From: Apostichopus japonicus
Lineage: Eukaryota > Echinodermata > Holothuroidea > Aspidochirotida > Stichopodidae
Length of the DNA: 64,000 bases
NCBI RefSeq assembly: GCF_037975245.1
Contig: NC_092569.1
Coordinates: forward strand, 17,125,501 to 17,189,500
Direction of reading: 5' to 3'
In this document: one piece after another, positions 24,101 to 36,420 of the stretch
Position numbering within the stretch: the stretch's first letter is position 1
Layout of the letters: each line of letters begins with the position of its first letter
Position numbers and translations under genes: made by a program
Notes under the pieces: generated by a model
The model's input: the letters and a program-made list of their open reading frames with translations, nothing else
What the model was told of the DNA's origin: nothing
Database searches by the model: none

Positions 24101-27100
24101 ATTGGAAAACGGGCAATTGTTCAACCCATTGATGTAACTATTACTGAAGATTGTCTCCGAAAATGATAACTATTTTCCTAATGCCAACGTTACTGAGTGG
24201 AGAATGCGACTTATTGATCACGCCAACACATTTTTAAGTCATAATGCCTACATGCTAGCGAAAGGCTTTATTACTTTTAAAATATGTCTAAAACATTTCC
24301 CTGTAGACGTACGTACCGTCCAGCCTCCCGGGCTAACATTGTTGTTGCAGTACACTTCAAATGGTTCTTCAAATCCCTCTGGCTTGATTATGTATACTCC
24401 GCTGGAGTTGGACGTAGAACACTGACTTTGAACGTCCCGGCAGTCCTTTGGATATTCAGAACGTTGATAAAAGAAGTAATTTGCCACTGTTAAAAAGAGA
24501 GAAAAACATTGAAAATATTTAAAATATGCTTTGTGTTCAAATTGTAAAATAACGTGTCACTGTATACTGATTCTTGACCGTTAAAAATATCTTGCAAAGA
24601 AAATTGGAGCAGGTGATGTGGAATTAGACAATTCTCAGAAAAGACACATGAACACCTTTACATTAAATTTGGTACATATATCATTTTTTTGTGTTAGATT
24701 ATTTGGAATCAATTTATGTTAATATAAGATATGTCATGGTAGGAATAATACAACGAAATAACGAAACGGTTCCATGCCTTATATTTTGTGTTAAAAGCAC
24801 TCGTGAATACGTTTGGAAAAATGTTCAGTTGTAAGTTTTTTATTGTCGCAAGTTGTCAAAACTAACACACAAAATGCTGTATCACATACATACTGTCAAT
24901 AAAACAGAAAGTCATACATCGTTATCTACGATTTAGCGACACAAATTTGTATTAGTTAATTACTTGTTTGTATATCTAGATGACATGACAAAACGAAGCA
25001 ATTATGGTTAAACATCTTACTTTGATTGTCATCTGTAGTTGAAGGTAAACTTCTCCGATGAATATTCTATTAATGAGAAGAAGAGTCATAAGCAAAAACA
25101 TAAATATATATGTTCTGTTTATTGATAGTAGGCTAACAAGCAATCATTAACAGGCAAATAACAAATGCAACAAGCTTTGGAAAACAAGTATTTCCGAATG
25201 GTTACTCAAGAACATTTTTGCCAACGTTACTGATGTTTGACAACTGCAATCATTACAATGATTCAATTTTTAATTGTAATTTTAAAATATTGACTCAATT
25301 TGGTAAAATGAGTAAAATCAATCAGAACTAAATGGAAATATTTCCCGTATGTTATTTGGTGGTGAAGGGGTGCAGCGGGAGTAGGGGCTAGGGTTGAAGG
25401 ACAAATCATTGTCTAGAATTTAAACTCAATATATCTAAATAGTAATATAACTCTTTTCAAACGTAAAATTATGTTTCAATACTATTATTTGTGTAGTATA
25501 TATTTTCTTTTTATGTGCAACAGAATAAATTTGCAAAGAGATTGGAAATGCATTCAAGTTACACAGATGACTATGTGAAAAGAGAATATACTTTTACAGC
25601 GCTATGCAGGCGATGTTAAATTATTGAAGATTGAATTATTTCGTATTTTGCTTTCTGACATTAAGGACATTTTGAAAGAAATATGTTTAAGAACATTAAG
25701 TTTAAGAAATAATTTTCATTTACACAGTCATTCCAGCATATTATTAAGGTCGATATGAAATTTGTTTGTATGTTGCTAAAGATCACATAGATAGAGATGA
25801 CATAAAAGTTCTTACATCATATACGCATTTATCGTCCACAGTACTATCGCAGAATTGTCAGGGTGAAATATTAAAAACGAAAACGAATAAAAAAAAACCT
25901 TCATGGTGAGAGAATGAATGTTTGTGAATACTAACGAAGTGTTTTTAAGTTAAATGATACTTGTGCCTGTCGTTTATTAGATAGTTGGCAATGTTTTCTA
26001 GCTTGATATAACAAGTAATCATATCAATGAATAAATTAGACAACGTGAGTAGATGTGTAACAAACACAGCAAACACGTGTATTTAATAATGTTGACCCTT
26101 ATTCATTGACATGGAATTACGAAACGGTATGATATTCAACAATTGCATGCAATCGATTTGCAGAAGATATTGACTGATCCAAATGAAAAGAAACATGCTT
26201 TCAATCGTAAAAACACTAGAACGTTAAAAAGTAATACGTGTGAAATTACTTGACAATATCCTGTGCCGGTTTATGTGTGTTACAACTAGAGTTAACGATA
26301 CACTAAATAAACAGTAACACTTATTAAGGATTCATGTTTTAAATGTCATAATTAGAAGTCGCCGAGAACTAGGTTTATACCATGGTACCGTTGTAAGAAT
26401 CACATTGTCAAGTTACAAAGTACTTCCTTGGTAGTTTAGGACATAAACTCCATAATTGTGCATTAGTCTTCAAAGTCATGAAAACCACTGAGGTTTACTC
26501 ATGTAATTATTACATGGAAGCAAATTGTTAAGTTGAATTATGCGACGGAGGCAAAAGTGCATTGGTGTTTAAAGTTACTTTTAATAAAAAATATAAAATC
26601 CAACTAAACCCGAAATATATTAAAACGTATATAGCAGCAAGTTTCTAAAACATGTGTTCTTTCTCTATGAACATTTTAAAATCTAGAAAAAAATATATCT
26701 TTGTCTTGTTAAATGACGTTGATTGACAAACAAAGACAAAGTGGACTAATTTTAATTACAAACATTGTCAGAAAGTGTCATTTGTTCAAGCTTCCAACAT
26801 AGATATTTCCGAAGTTACAATATGAATTTTTTTTTTTTTTTTTGACAAGCAACGTTATCATTTTACAGTTCCGCCTATGATATTGCAATAATATAAGCTC
26901 TATAATTGTGCCTTATAGCCTTACAAATCATGAAAACCATCGTTTATTTATGTTAGTTTTGCGTTTAAGCTAACTGTTAAATACAATTGTTGCAAGGCAA
27001 AATACATTGTGTTTGAAGTTACTTTCAATAATTGACCCCTCTAAATATGTTTATGAGAATTAGTGTTATTTTGTTTGGTCGTAAATTTAATCGTATATAT

Positions 27101-28471
27101 ACTTTGTAGCAAATCCGAATTAAAGTTTGAAATTGATTTGTTCATTTGAAACGAATAATATCAATAAATGGAGTTTAACAACAACAAAAAGTAGCTGAAG
27201 GTCCTCATGATGGCTGTCCAATCACATCGTCAATGTATTTTGATCAGGTTAAATATCGAACTGAATATGCAAATTTGATATACATGCATCAAAATAGTAC
27301 TACAGATATATTAAATGAGGTTTAAAAAATTAACCCCATCTTAATAAGAAGTGATCAAATAAATCTAAACGCGGTATATATTAAAATATTTAGAAGCAAG
27401 GTTCTGAAACATCTGTTCTTACTACATAAAAATTTAGACAGTGTAGAAATAAGTCTCGTTAAATGACGTTGATAGACAAACAAAGAAAAAGTGGACTAAT
27501 TTTAATTACAAATGTTGTCAGAAAATTTGTTCAAGCTTTAAGCATAGATATTTCCGAAATTCATGTTTATGTTCTGCCTATGATATTGAAACAACTTTGT
27601 TGATACTTTGAGTATGATATGAATATATTCACCATAACTTAGTATATTATCAACGCTCAACAATAATTAAAAACAAAATATATGATAAAGAGAAAAAGTA
27701 ATAAATGATCTCGAATCTATTACCAGATTTTCTCACTTATAACATATAGAATACGCAAATAATTAACGTAGAATATTGGCAACGAGAAAGGGTAAAGGCT
27801 TTACTTGGACAAGAAGTCGACCGACTTAATGTTACAGAAAGTGGGAATTGATTGTTATTATATTATTTTTATTTTTGGCTTTCATTAAAACCTGTTGAGA
27901 TAAAGATGGAATCATTAAATTAATCAAATGTCAAGTCTTTTTTTTTCGAGGAAGATAAACCTATATTGTAGTCTGACAATAATTTGCGTACAAATGTAGT
28001 CAAATCGATTCGTCAATAGGCAATTTTCCTTATTTAAATGTTATGGATTGCATTTTGAATTAACCCGTTCAACCGTCTTAAAATAATTTTCGCGAATGTT
28101 TTGTTTTATTCTGAAAATATTAACAGTTATATACTAAACCATTCAGTAAAACAGACAATTCTAATATTTGATCGTTTGTGTTATATTATATTAATTAGCG
28201 ACAATTGGGAAAAATTTGAAAATTTTTAATTATGAAATCTAACAAGCGAGAAAGATACATAAAAGAAAGGTTATCAATTGATTGAATTTTCTACAATATA
28301 TTCTTTTCTTTAAATTGTAACATCTAACAAACAAGAAAGATTCATGATTTATGAGAAACAAGAACGAAAACTTTGAAACTTTTAACTCACCGTTTCTTCC
28401 GAGGACGTAAAAGCGATCGTTGTTGTGCACAAGAATGCAAATATTGCTCGAACAGTCACGGAAGGCTCCAT
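20436..28471 (-). CDS. Gene 3: secreted FBG-TIL-TILa-EGF-FBG protein, 552 aa, 8 exons
   Basis: Coding exons: 28471-28391, 25066-25021, 24486-24317, 24054-23799 (see below), 23560-23346, 23184-22882, 22539-22269, 20752-20436. Same architecture as gene 2: signal peptide 1-24, FBG1 about 54-184, TIL and TILa 190-280, EGF-like ending near 312, FBG2 to 552. Calcium loop DRDND; the insert after WW is 36 residues (484-519) with 6 Cys. Ends MKIRPSS then TGA. The exon 4 donor used in the paralogues is lost (GT to AT), and the nearest in-frame GT lies 9 nt upstream, so the model uses 23799. Exons 1-5 and 8 resemble gene 5, while exons 6-7 resemble gene 2. Function is inferred as a secreted lectin-like protein. 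Confidence 0.84.
21113..21168. repeat. (AT)n microsatellite, intron 7 of gene 3
   Basis: AT run with one G interruption; paralogous to the run at 54633. Confidence 0.95.
21548..22258. repeat. Tandem duplication in intron 7 of gene 3
   Basis: Two copies of about 340-380 bp share CGTCGGAACCGGAAAAGGGA and the GTATCAGTCTGAGAGTGAAT stretch that abuts exon 7. Gene 2 has a single copy (about 7720-8010). Confidence 0.6.
22269..22539 (-). CDS. Gene 3 exon 7: FBG2, B part
   Basis: 271 nt. [41 protein letters not shown]. Close to gene 2 exon 7 and clearly different from genes 4 and 5, which read SSGSAKYAEYPEF. Confidence 0.86.
22882..23184 (-). CDS. Gene 3 exon 6: TILa-like + EGF-like + start of FBG2
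   Basis: 303 nt (101 codons). [24 protein letters not shown], then TDCQAVNDAG and [14 protein letters not shown] before GTGAGT. The usual GWT is GWI here. Confidence 0.86.
23346..23560 (-). CDS. Gene 3 exon 5: TIL domain
   Basis: 215 nt. [38 protein letters not shown]. Acceptor TTGCAG, donor GTGAGT, phase 1 in, phase 0 out. Confidence 0.85.
23799..24054 (-). CDS. Gene 3 exon 4: FBG1, B part, with altered donor
   Basis: Starts VIQRRGSG and has [15 protein letters not shown]. The donor position used in genes 2 and 4 reads GATAAG here instead of AGTAAG. An upstream GTAATG at 23798-23793 keeps phase 1 and costs three residues. The end coordinate is therefore a choice: the homologous boundary would be 23790. 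Confidence 0.7.
24317..24486 (-). CDS. Gene 3 exon 3: FBG1, N-terminal part
   Basis: 170 nt. [25 protein letters not shown], ending SPGGWT before GTACGT. The GG pair before GGWT in the paralogues is SP here. Confidence 0.86.
25021..25066 (-). CDS. Gene 3 exon 2: linker exon
   Basis: 46 nt encoding [15 protein letters not shown] plus one base. The acceptor is a pyrimidine tract ending ATAG, the donor GTAAGA. Confidence 0.78.
26570..27590. repeat. Duplicated segment in intron 1 of gene 3
   Basis: A stretch with GTTAAATGACGTTGAT and GGACTAATTTTAATTACAAA occurs at about 26570-26890 and again at about 27320-27590, roughly 750 bp apart. Other genes have it once in intron 1 (for example near 13010, 46340 and 60880). 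Confidence 0.55.
28391..28471 (-). CDS. Gene 3 exon 1: signal peptide
   Basis: [15 protein letters not shown] start, hydrophobic core, then SSEET and GTGAGT. 81 nt, phase 0. Confidence 0.86.
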
Positions 28472-28664
28472 ATTTATAAATGTCTTGGTCTGGAATGAAT
28501 GACAACTCAAATGAAATGTATCTCCAGAGGTAAGAAATATCCTCGTTGTTCCTGAAAACAACGGATGACCTGAAGTGTATTTATAAAATTTTAAAATAAT
28601 GATGTATTGCAGCCAGATTGTATTGTCTTCGGCGTTGTTAGATACCGTCGTTGAGTTTTAATCA

Positions 28665-28751
28665 GATAAGGATTCAAAGGCACCCATCCACAATGGAAAC
28701 TTCCAGTCGCTCAAGAATGACATGTTACGTCACGTTGCGGAAATATTTACA
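28665..28751 (-). promoter_or_regulatory. Conserved upstream module of gene 3
   Basis: GATA motif at 28665, kB-like palindrome 28695-28704, CRE-like site 28725-28732, C/EBP-like site next to it. The copy has a short deletion between the palindrome and the CRE-like site. Confidence 0.55.
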
Positions 28752-28954
28752 CATTGATTTTTAATTCAAGATTGATTCTAGAACAGTTGAAATTGATTCT
28801 AGGAGTTGAAAAATTTAAACATGTAAGGATACAGGAATGAAAATCTAATTTCTTTAAAGATTAGTTTTCAGGTTCCGTTGACTATACTATCAGTATACAT
28901 CGTGCTGGTAATTTTCAATACACGGTATGCAATTTAGTATGAAAACTGTATATA

Positions 28955-30982
28955 AGGTTTAATTTAGTTTAATAGAAAAAAAGGATCAGGAGGGACACTT
29001 AAGTCCCAATCAAGGACCCTATAGCGAGAGGGGAAAAAAACTGAAGACACAAACACTCAGACCCGATTACAATGCTTATAGTGCTTGTCCAAATCATTCT
29101 TAAACCCATTGACACTACTTGCAAGTACAACTTCCTCAGGCAAACCATTCCACTCATTCACCACCCTATTAGAAGAAAAGTTATGCCGAATATTAATCCT
29201 ACTATGCGACTTTTGGAGTTTAAGACAATGACCTCTAGTACAACTACTGTTAGCAAACATGAAAAAGTCGGTAAAGGATAAATTGTCGAAACCATACACA
29301 ATCTTGAAAACCTGGATCAAGTCCCCACGTAGCTCCAGTGTGGTGAGATTCAACAGTTGTAACCGCCTATAATAAGGAACCCTCTTTAAGGAACTAATCA
29401 TCCTAGTAGCTCTTCTCTGGACCTTTTCAAGTACTTCCCTATCCTTAGCAAATTAGGGGTTCTAAGCCTGCACAGCATACCCCAGATGAGGTCTAACCAA
29501 CTGCTTATAAAGCCAAACTACGATGTCCTCTTTCAGAAAACTGAAGTTCCTCTTGATCATACCTAAAACCCTATTACCTCTTTTAGCAGCTTGAAGACAA
29601 TGTTTAGAAGGTTGCAGAGACGAGTCAATGTAGATACCCAGGTCTCTTTCAACAGAGACCTCCTGTAACCCCACACCATCAAGATTGTATGTAAACTTTT
29701 GGTTACTACTACCAATGTGCATTACCTGACATTTATCAATATTAAAAAGCATTTGCCACCCCTGAGACCAGGAAAAAATCTTGTTCAAATCCGCTTGAAA
29801 TTTCTCAGAATCGCTTTTGGAAGAGACCTCAGAATACAATTTGGTGTCATCAGCAAACTTTTAACTGTACACAAAATATCTATGTCGATGTCATTTATAT
29901 AGGCAACAAACAAAAAAGGACCTAAAACAGACCCTTGTGGAACCCCACTAGTAACGTTCTGCCAAGAAGAAGCACAGCCTTTAATTACCATCCTCTGTTC
30001 CCTATTACCAAGCCAATTCCCGATCCAAGACAGTAAATTCCCTATGACACCAATGCTCTTCAGCCTAAGTAAGAACGCTGGTGGGGAACTTTATCAAAGG
30101 CCTTCTGGAAATCCAGGAGCACAACATCAACATCCTCTGCCTATTTAGTGAGCTTGTTACATCTTCCATAAACTCAAGGATATTAGTTAGACAAGACCTT
30201 TTTTTGACAAAAGCCATGTTGAGACTCTCTGATCAAAGACTGACTGCTGAAGTGACAGACCATATACTTTTTGACAATAGACTCCATGACCTTACAAACT
30301 ACACTAGTGAGACTAACGGGCCTATAATTACAGGGCTTAGACTTATCACCCTTCTTGAAAATTGGGGTAATATTAGCACATCTCCAGTCCCTAGGAACAT
30401 AACCTTCATCAATAAATTTACTAAAAACCAACGAGAGTGGAAAGCAGAAATGGTGTGCAAAAGCCTTCAACAAATACGGATGGTTTGCATCCGGTCCAGA
30501 AGCTTTAGAAACATTTAGACGAAGCAGCTCCTTGACAACCTCTGTTTTTTTTTTCGAAATTCAGTTTTACATCAGAGACTAAGCATTCTACCTTCAGCTG
30601 ATAAATTTTAAACTTGGCCAAAACAACTTCCACATTTTACGTTTTTGCCTAATTGCACATCTAACTTTCTTATTCATCCATTGAGGCATACTGCTTTTAC
30701 GACAACGATTCTTCCACAGAACAAAATTTTTCATAATGACCTTTAATTTATCAGCAAAACAAATCCAAGACTGAGAAGCACTCATATCTCTAAACAAATT
30801 AATTCAATCTGTACCCTTTAGTAAAGTTTCAATTGCCTCTGTATCTGATCTCGAAAATCAGGGACTTTATTGTTGCTAACAGAATTTACAACTTTGCAAA
30901 CAACATAAAAAGCTAGTATATCATGATCACTGGTTCCCAGTTTTCCTAGACCCGTCAAATCAACAACATTGCTTAAAAAAGG
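28955..30982 (-). mobile_element. Broken, 5'-truncated CR1-type LINE
   Basis: Pieces of a non-LTR retrotransposon ORF2 occur in order on the minus strand. They are the endonuclease end with GTSDHDIL (near 30910), a linker, reverse transcriptase ITPIFKKGDKSKPCNYRP (near 30360), [13 protein letters not shown] (near 30100), [14 protein letters not shown] (near 29950) and FADD (29846-29857), then RVVNEWNGLPEEVV and the C-terminus near 29070. Frameshifts lie before the LDFQKAFD box and before FADD, so it is dead. The 5' endonuclease start is missing. The flanks match the uninterrupted upstream DNA of genes 2, 4 and 5, which fixes the insertion limits to within about 15 bases. CR1-type is the best family call from the C-terminal motifs; a related L2/Jockey-type lineage is possible. 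Confidence 0.85.
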
Positions 30983-33114
30983 TATCAAATTATGCCTATA
31001 ATTTCGTGGAATCAACGTCTTCTCCTCTCTCCGTTTGTTTTCCCTCTCTTATTTAGTATTTGGTATTTTGACTCACACACAAAATGTATACAAATACCCC
31101 AGTGCACCAGTGATTTGCCATAGGGAGGGGGAAGGGGCAGCGTGTTTCCCCACATAAAATTTCTGGGACGAAACGGGAAAGGGCAATCGATATCGTCGCA
31201 AACATTAAGAAGATTTAGAGTATTATAAAATATGGAAATAAGATCATCATATCCCATTTATCAAAATAAACCTATGTTTCCTAAGATCTCCCCATAACGG
31301 ATGTAAGCCTAATTAGTTGACCCCCCCCCAACTTATATTTAATATCGATACAGAGGGTAAACCAGGGGCGTAACTACGTAAAACTTTTGCGGTTTTATCC
31401 CCCGAATAAACCAGTAGACCCAACCAACTCCTCTCCATTGACAGACAGACAGTTACAGAATATCCTGAAGTAATCCTTTCATAGTTAATATATGAAGTCG
31501 AAGATCCCTCAAATTGTGTTTCTCCAAAATTCCAAAATATAGCACCGTGTTCTGTCTAAGCACCATCCACCTGTACAACAGTTGCTAAGGAAGGTGAAAA
31601 AACGTCCCCGTAAACCCTCCCCTGGACGACAAAAGCTCTTATCCTCCCACTACTAAAAAAAAAACACCCTAGCACCGCTAGGTTAGAGCCTATATCATAT
31701 CATGAAATCTTAGTTATCGGACTCTAAAAATGGTGAAAACAATGTGTTCCCTCACACCATGAACTCTGGGATTCTGTCTTTCGATATTACAAATGAAATA
31801 TTCGTGGCTTCGACAACATAAAAGATAAAGCCAGTTGCGAGCATTTACATACGTGCATAGTTTACACTGTTCTATCGCTTACATATTTTTTTTTCAATCG
31901 TGATTTTTTGCAACGTTACTTACCTAGTGCAGATTATCGTTTTGGGGAAGTAAATAAGCGGAAAAATTTCTAGCGTGAAGAAATGAACACTTCCGAACAA
32001 CAACAGTGGTAATTGTACTAAGTAGATATCCAAGTCTACACTACAAGTCTTTATGGTATCTAGATAAAGAGGTTTTATTACATGACAGGTATTGAAGCAA
32101 AACGAGAGTGCTCAAGTATATGTAGAAGTTTTTTTTTCTTATGACAGGAATCTTCTGTTTAAATGAACAATCTCACTATTTAATATTAAAGATCCTGTGT
32201 GTATACTTACCACTGTCTGGCTTGAATGGTGGTGAAGGGGGGGGGGGGGTGGGGGAAAAGGTAGTTCACACAAGCACATGGAAAAAGTATTTGATAACGT
32301 TTTATATTACATGTGTTAAGATCTAGCTTACGACCTGGCTCCTATAGGTTAAATGAGAATGAACCTATAAAGGGCTAGATCTATCAAGGTGATGACGAGA
32401 ACTGACCCTGCTAAGTTGTGGGAAACTACAATTGTGGGATGTTGTATACATGTTAGAAATCATCATACTATTAACAATATTACCGTTCATTAGCATATTG
32501 ATCCACAGACAAATCACAAGTGAACAAAAATTGGTACTTTCGTAAGTGCTTCGGCGCGTTGATATGCTAGAAAATTACATTGGGATCCCGCAAGTTACAT
32601 TTCTGGCCCACCGCTGGTTCAAGGCAATTATAGTTATGATACGCCTACATCTGTAATAAATTGTTCAGCAAATTGGACATAATATAAACGCTAAAGTTCC
32701 TTCGCGCGCCTTGTTAATATGAAGTCATATTTGAACAACAAATAAGCGCATCCTGTGTCAATTGAGGTCGTGTTTCATCTTCTTTTTTGTTAACATTATA
32801 TACAGAGTTTATTGATGGTTTTATCGCATTTTTAGAATTCTACAATTTCTTCTTTTGTGGGATGACATCCTTGCTAGTGACAACACAAGCAACTGGTACA
32901 TCATGAAGCTGATGATATCAACACCCCCTTGAGTCTGTTAATCAGTCAACATATACTGAATATCGTCATGACATATCTTGTGTGAGAACTTCAAATTTAT
33001 ATATAAATATACTATTGTAGAGGTGAAGGGCTTTTCTTTAAATCAGTACACAAGGCAAATTATTCCATAAGACATGTTTACGGTGTACCAAGACAATCGA
33101 GGCATCTGTCAAGC

Positions 33115-33330
33115 TACGAAATGTAAGAATTGACGCAAAATGTAATTTTAACCAGGTATGTAATAATTTTCACCGCAAAATGTGCTCTTAACGTAATATG
33201 CAATTACTTGTTGACGCAAAATGTAATGATAAAACGAGAGATGTAATGAAGCAAAATATTAAAACTGATTGACTGAAAAATGTCATAAATCCAAATGTAA
33301 GAACCTTTATCAACGAAGACAACCGCAATG
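33115..33330. repeat. Degenerate repeats of GCAAAATGTAAT
   Basis: Second cluster of the same motif, in the gene 3/gene 4 spacer, next to sequence paralogous to 4430-4620. Confidence 0.45.
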
Positions 33331-34919
33331 TGTGCTCTGAGCAAGAACTTAAATTATCGATAAGTAGAAGTGATGTAACCAAAGTGTTCTTTTTATTGGG
33401 CTTAAGTGTTCAGCGAGTATTTTGATTGGTAATATACAGTAATAACTACCGAAAATGTAACACCAGAACGTATAGATGCATTAAAATTTCGCCAGAACAC
33501 AATTTTCCGAATCAAATCACTGCAATTTTGACCAAAAGTGACCAGGATTTGCGACTGAGGGAACCAGATGGGGAAAGAGAGGCTACATCGCCTATGCGTG
33601 TAATTCAATAAAAGGGTCTTTGATGGATTTTTAAAATGATGATGTGACTTAGGACGTCCATCTATAAAAAAGTGTTCTTTGTTATGTCACGACCAAAAAG
33701 TGACTACATTTGCATTTTTTAAATGTCTCGTTAATTTTGTTTATTACGTTTTGCTTCAAAAAGTTATTACTAATTAAACGTAATTGTACTTTCCGTTAAG
33801 AATACATTTTGCTACGAAACACTAATACCCGCTTGTTAAGAGTCTAACCAGTCACACATTCTCCATGATGTGTGTGCAGACCAGACAAGGATGCCATTTG
33901 ACAAGTTGAACAATGTACTTCTAATTGCACAAAATAAACGCTGTTAACCCTATGATAAAAGACTTCTACGATCCTATCACATATAATTTTATAATCTACA
34001 CTCGACATGTGATCATACTTCCGACATGTGATTGTACTTAATTTATTTAACTGTGGTCGATTTGTTTTCAATCAATGTCGTTTATTGTTCAAAAAACCTT
34101 GAAAAGTAAATTGTCAAACATAGATGGCAGAAATTTAAAGTAAATGGTAGTATTTGTACCGATAATGAATATTAGTCTCAATGGTTATGTACAATAACAG
34201 GAGTCTACTAGAACGTAATAATATAGAATAACATTTTTCGAATTGTTTGCTTCCTGTTCTCGTCTTCTTCGTTTTGATTAGTTCACTAATCTGGACATGA
34301 GTAATGTTGTATTTAACAAGAATACTTTAGACAAGGCCTTTTAATGTGATACCTTAAAAATGATGCAATAAAAAATGCTTCATGGTCTTTCAATTGCAAG
34401 AATTATGAATAAGGCCTAACGAACTTCGAAGGTGAAATTTATCAAATTTTATGCACGAAACAAAAACCCGAAATCCCCCAATTGGTGCACTAGAATGTAG
34501 TCAAACTAAAGACAAGATCGACAACATATTTAATTAAATGTTTATTCAGAGTATATATCGTTTGGATTGCTCCTTTTTACTAAATAAAATTAACGACTTT
34601 TGCCGTCATTTTGATTTCTCTAACGTTTTTTTGTCACGATACTTGTTATTTTTTTAATTTAATTTCGATTGATCTACCCGCTCGTATAATGCAACACATC
34701 TACTGGAACATATACTGCAGCGACGAAACATTTTTTTTCGTCGTTTGAAATTATCTCATTTCTTGAAATATTCTCGACTCAATCCTATCATCCAGAATGA
34801 TATGAAGTTTATCAGCTTTGGTCCAAGTCTTGGTATTCAATATGACAGTCTATCAGGTTTCTTATTTCATCTTTAACTATGGTAATATCAAGAAACTCAA
34901 AATTGCGGCTTGAAACGAT

Positions 34920-36420
34920 TGTTCCCTCTCTCTTTCTCCACCCTCCCCCCCCACCCCTCCTACTCTCCCCTTTTCTCTATAAGTCGATAGATTTTCAATC
35001 CTTCTATTTTAGATAATATTTCACTATAACGGATGTAAGCCAAATTACATGACCCCAACCCCCACTAAAATTTGAAATCGATATAGAGGAGAGAGCAGAG
35101 ACAGACCTAATGAATACTTCCGGCTGGTTCAACCCACGGAAAAAAAAGGCCTTAACACCTACACTGATATACATAGAAATTCCTAAAGTTTTCCTTTAGG
35201 AGTTAATATATATAGTTGAAACTTATTCAATATTTTTCTTCAAAAGTTGCCGAATATAGGACCATGTTGCCTCTTAACAGCCACCCACCTTTAGGATATT
35301 TCTGAATGGAAAGAGGACATCCATCCTCTTAGACCTATGCACTGGACGATATGAAATACGTTGCCTAACACTATACACAGCATGCTTGCGCTACTAGTTT
35401 AGAGCCTATATCGTATCATCAAAAGCAATCGTTACAAGCGTTGATTACACATTAACTCTTGGACACTAAGAATAGTGACAACAAATTGGTTTTGTTCCCT
35501 CACAGCATGAACGCTGGCTACCTGTCATACCATACATTATCCCGCGCGATGATGCTTATTCAACGCTACCAATTATATAAAGCCTACACGGTATGCATTA
35601 TGTAATACATGAACTTGTCCCTCTTCAATCTTTGATTTTCTATTTTTGTCTGTTCATAACCTTCTTGAGATTATTGAATCGGCATGTTAGCAATAAGCGG
35701 AAAGAATTCTTATCGTAAGCAAATTATAACTTCGGAACATAAGCAATCCTTGAGATATATAGTGTAGTTTACACTACATATCTTTATGGTATCTCGATTA
35801 ATGGCTGTGCTACATGGCTGTTACTGAAGCATAACGAAGAATGTTTGTTTTAAAACTGTCTTTGTTTTACATACATCTCCTAAGAAAATCCCCAGCAATA
35901 TAAAGTATATATCAGTACATATTTGTGACTTGAATCGGGGGAGGTTGGGGTAAAGGGGGGGGGGGGGGCGGTGAGGAAGGGTTGATTGGGAAGTCAACAT
36001 AAACACCCGGAGAAAGTTTTTGATACATTTTTCTATTATATTTGCTAAGGTCTAGCTTGTGACATGGCTCCAAGGTTAAATAATAATGAACTTCCTGCTT
36101 TATATAATGCAAATCTAGATAATGCCCAATCTGAACAGGCGATGACGCAAACTCGCCTTCCATAGTTGTGGGATATTACTATTCGGAAATGTGCAAGCTA
36201 GAATCAGTATAGCCCTTGAAACATTACCGTTCATTAACATATTTCTCCACAGAGCCAACACTACAATGCGATCTCACAAGATCCATTTCGTTCCCAACCC
36301 TGTTGAGTGAATGAAACATGTATAAATGCGTTGCGACATCAAGTACAGTGTTCAGCCATATTTGATATTCTATCACTATTTCAAAGCATACTTAATCCCG
36401 TAAATAAAGTCAGCCTTAAT
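34920..36420. repeat. Extra copy of the shared upstream repeat with no gene attached
   Basis: Carries, in order, the GGATGTAAGCCAAATT stretch, the GAACGCTGGCTACCTGTCAT stretch, a poly(G) run (about 35958) followed by AAACACCCGGAGAAAGT, and a CCGTTCATTA stretch. These lie in the same order at about 1.96-3.5 kb upstream of gene 1. No signal-peptide exon or upstream module is beside it. Confidence 0.5.

Noticed and set aside
29699..30518. Plus-strand frames over the LINE
   Set aside because: Antisense to the reverse transcriptase reading, which carries the conserved motifs.
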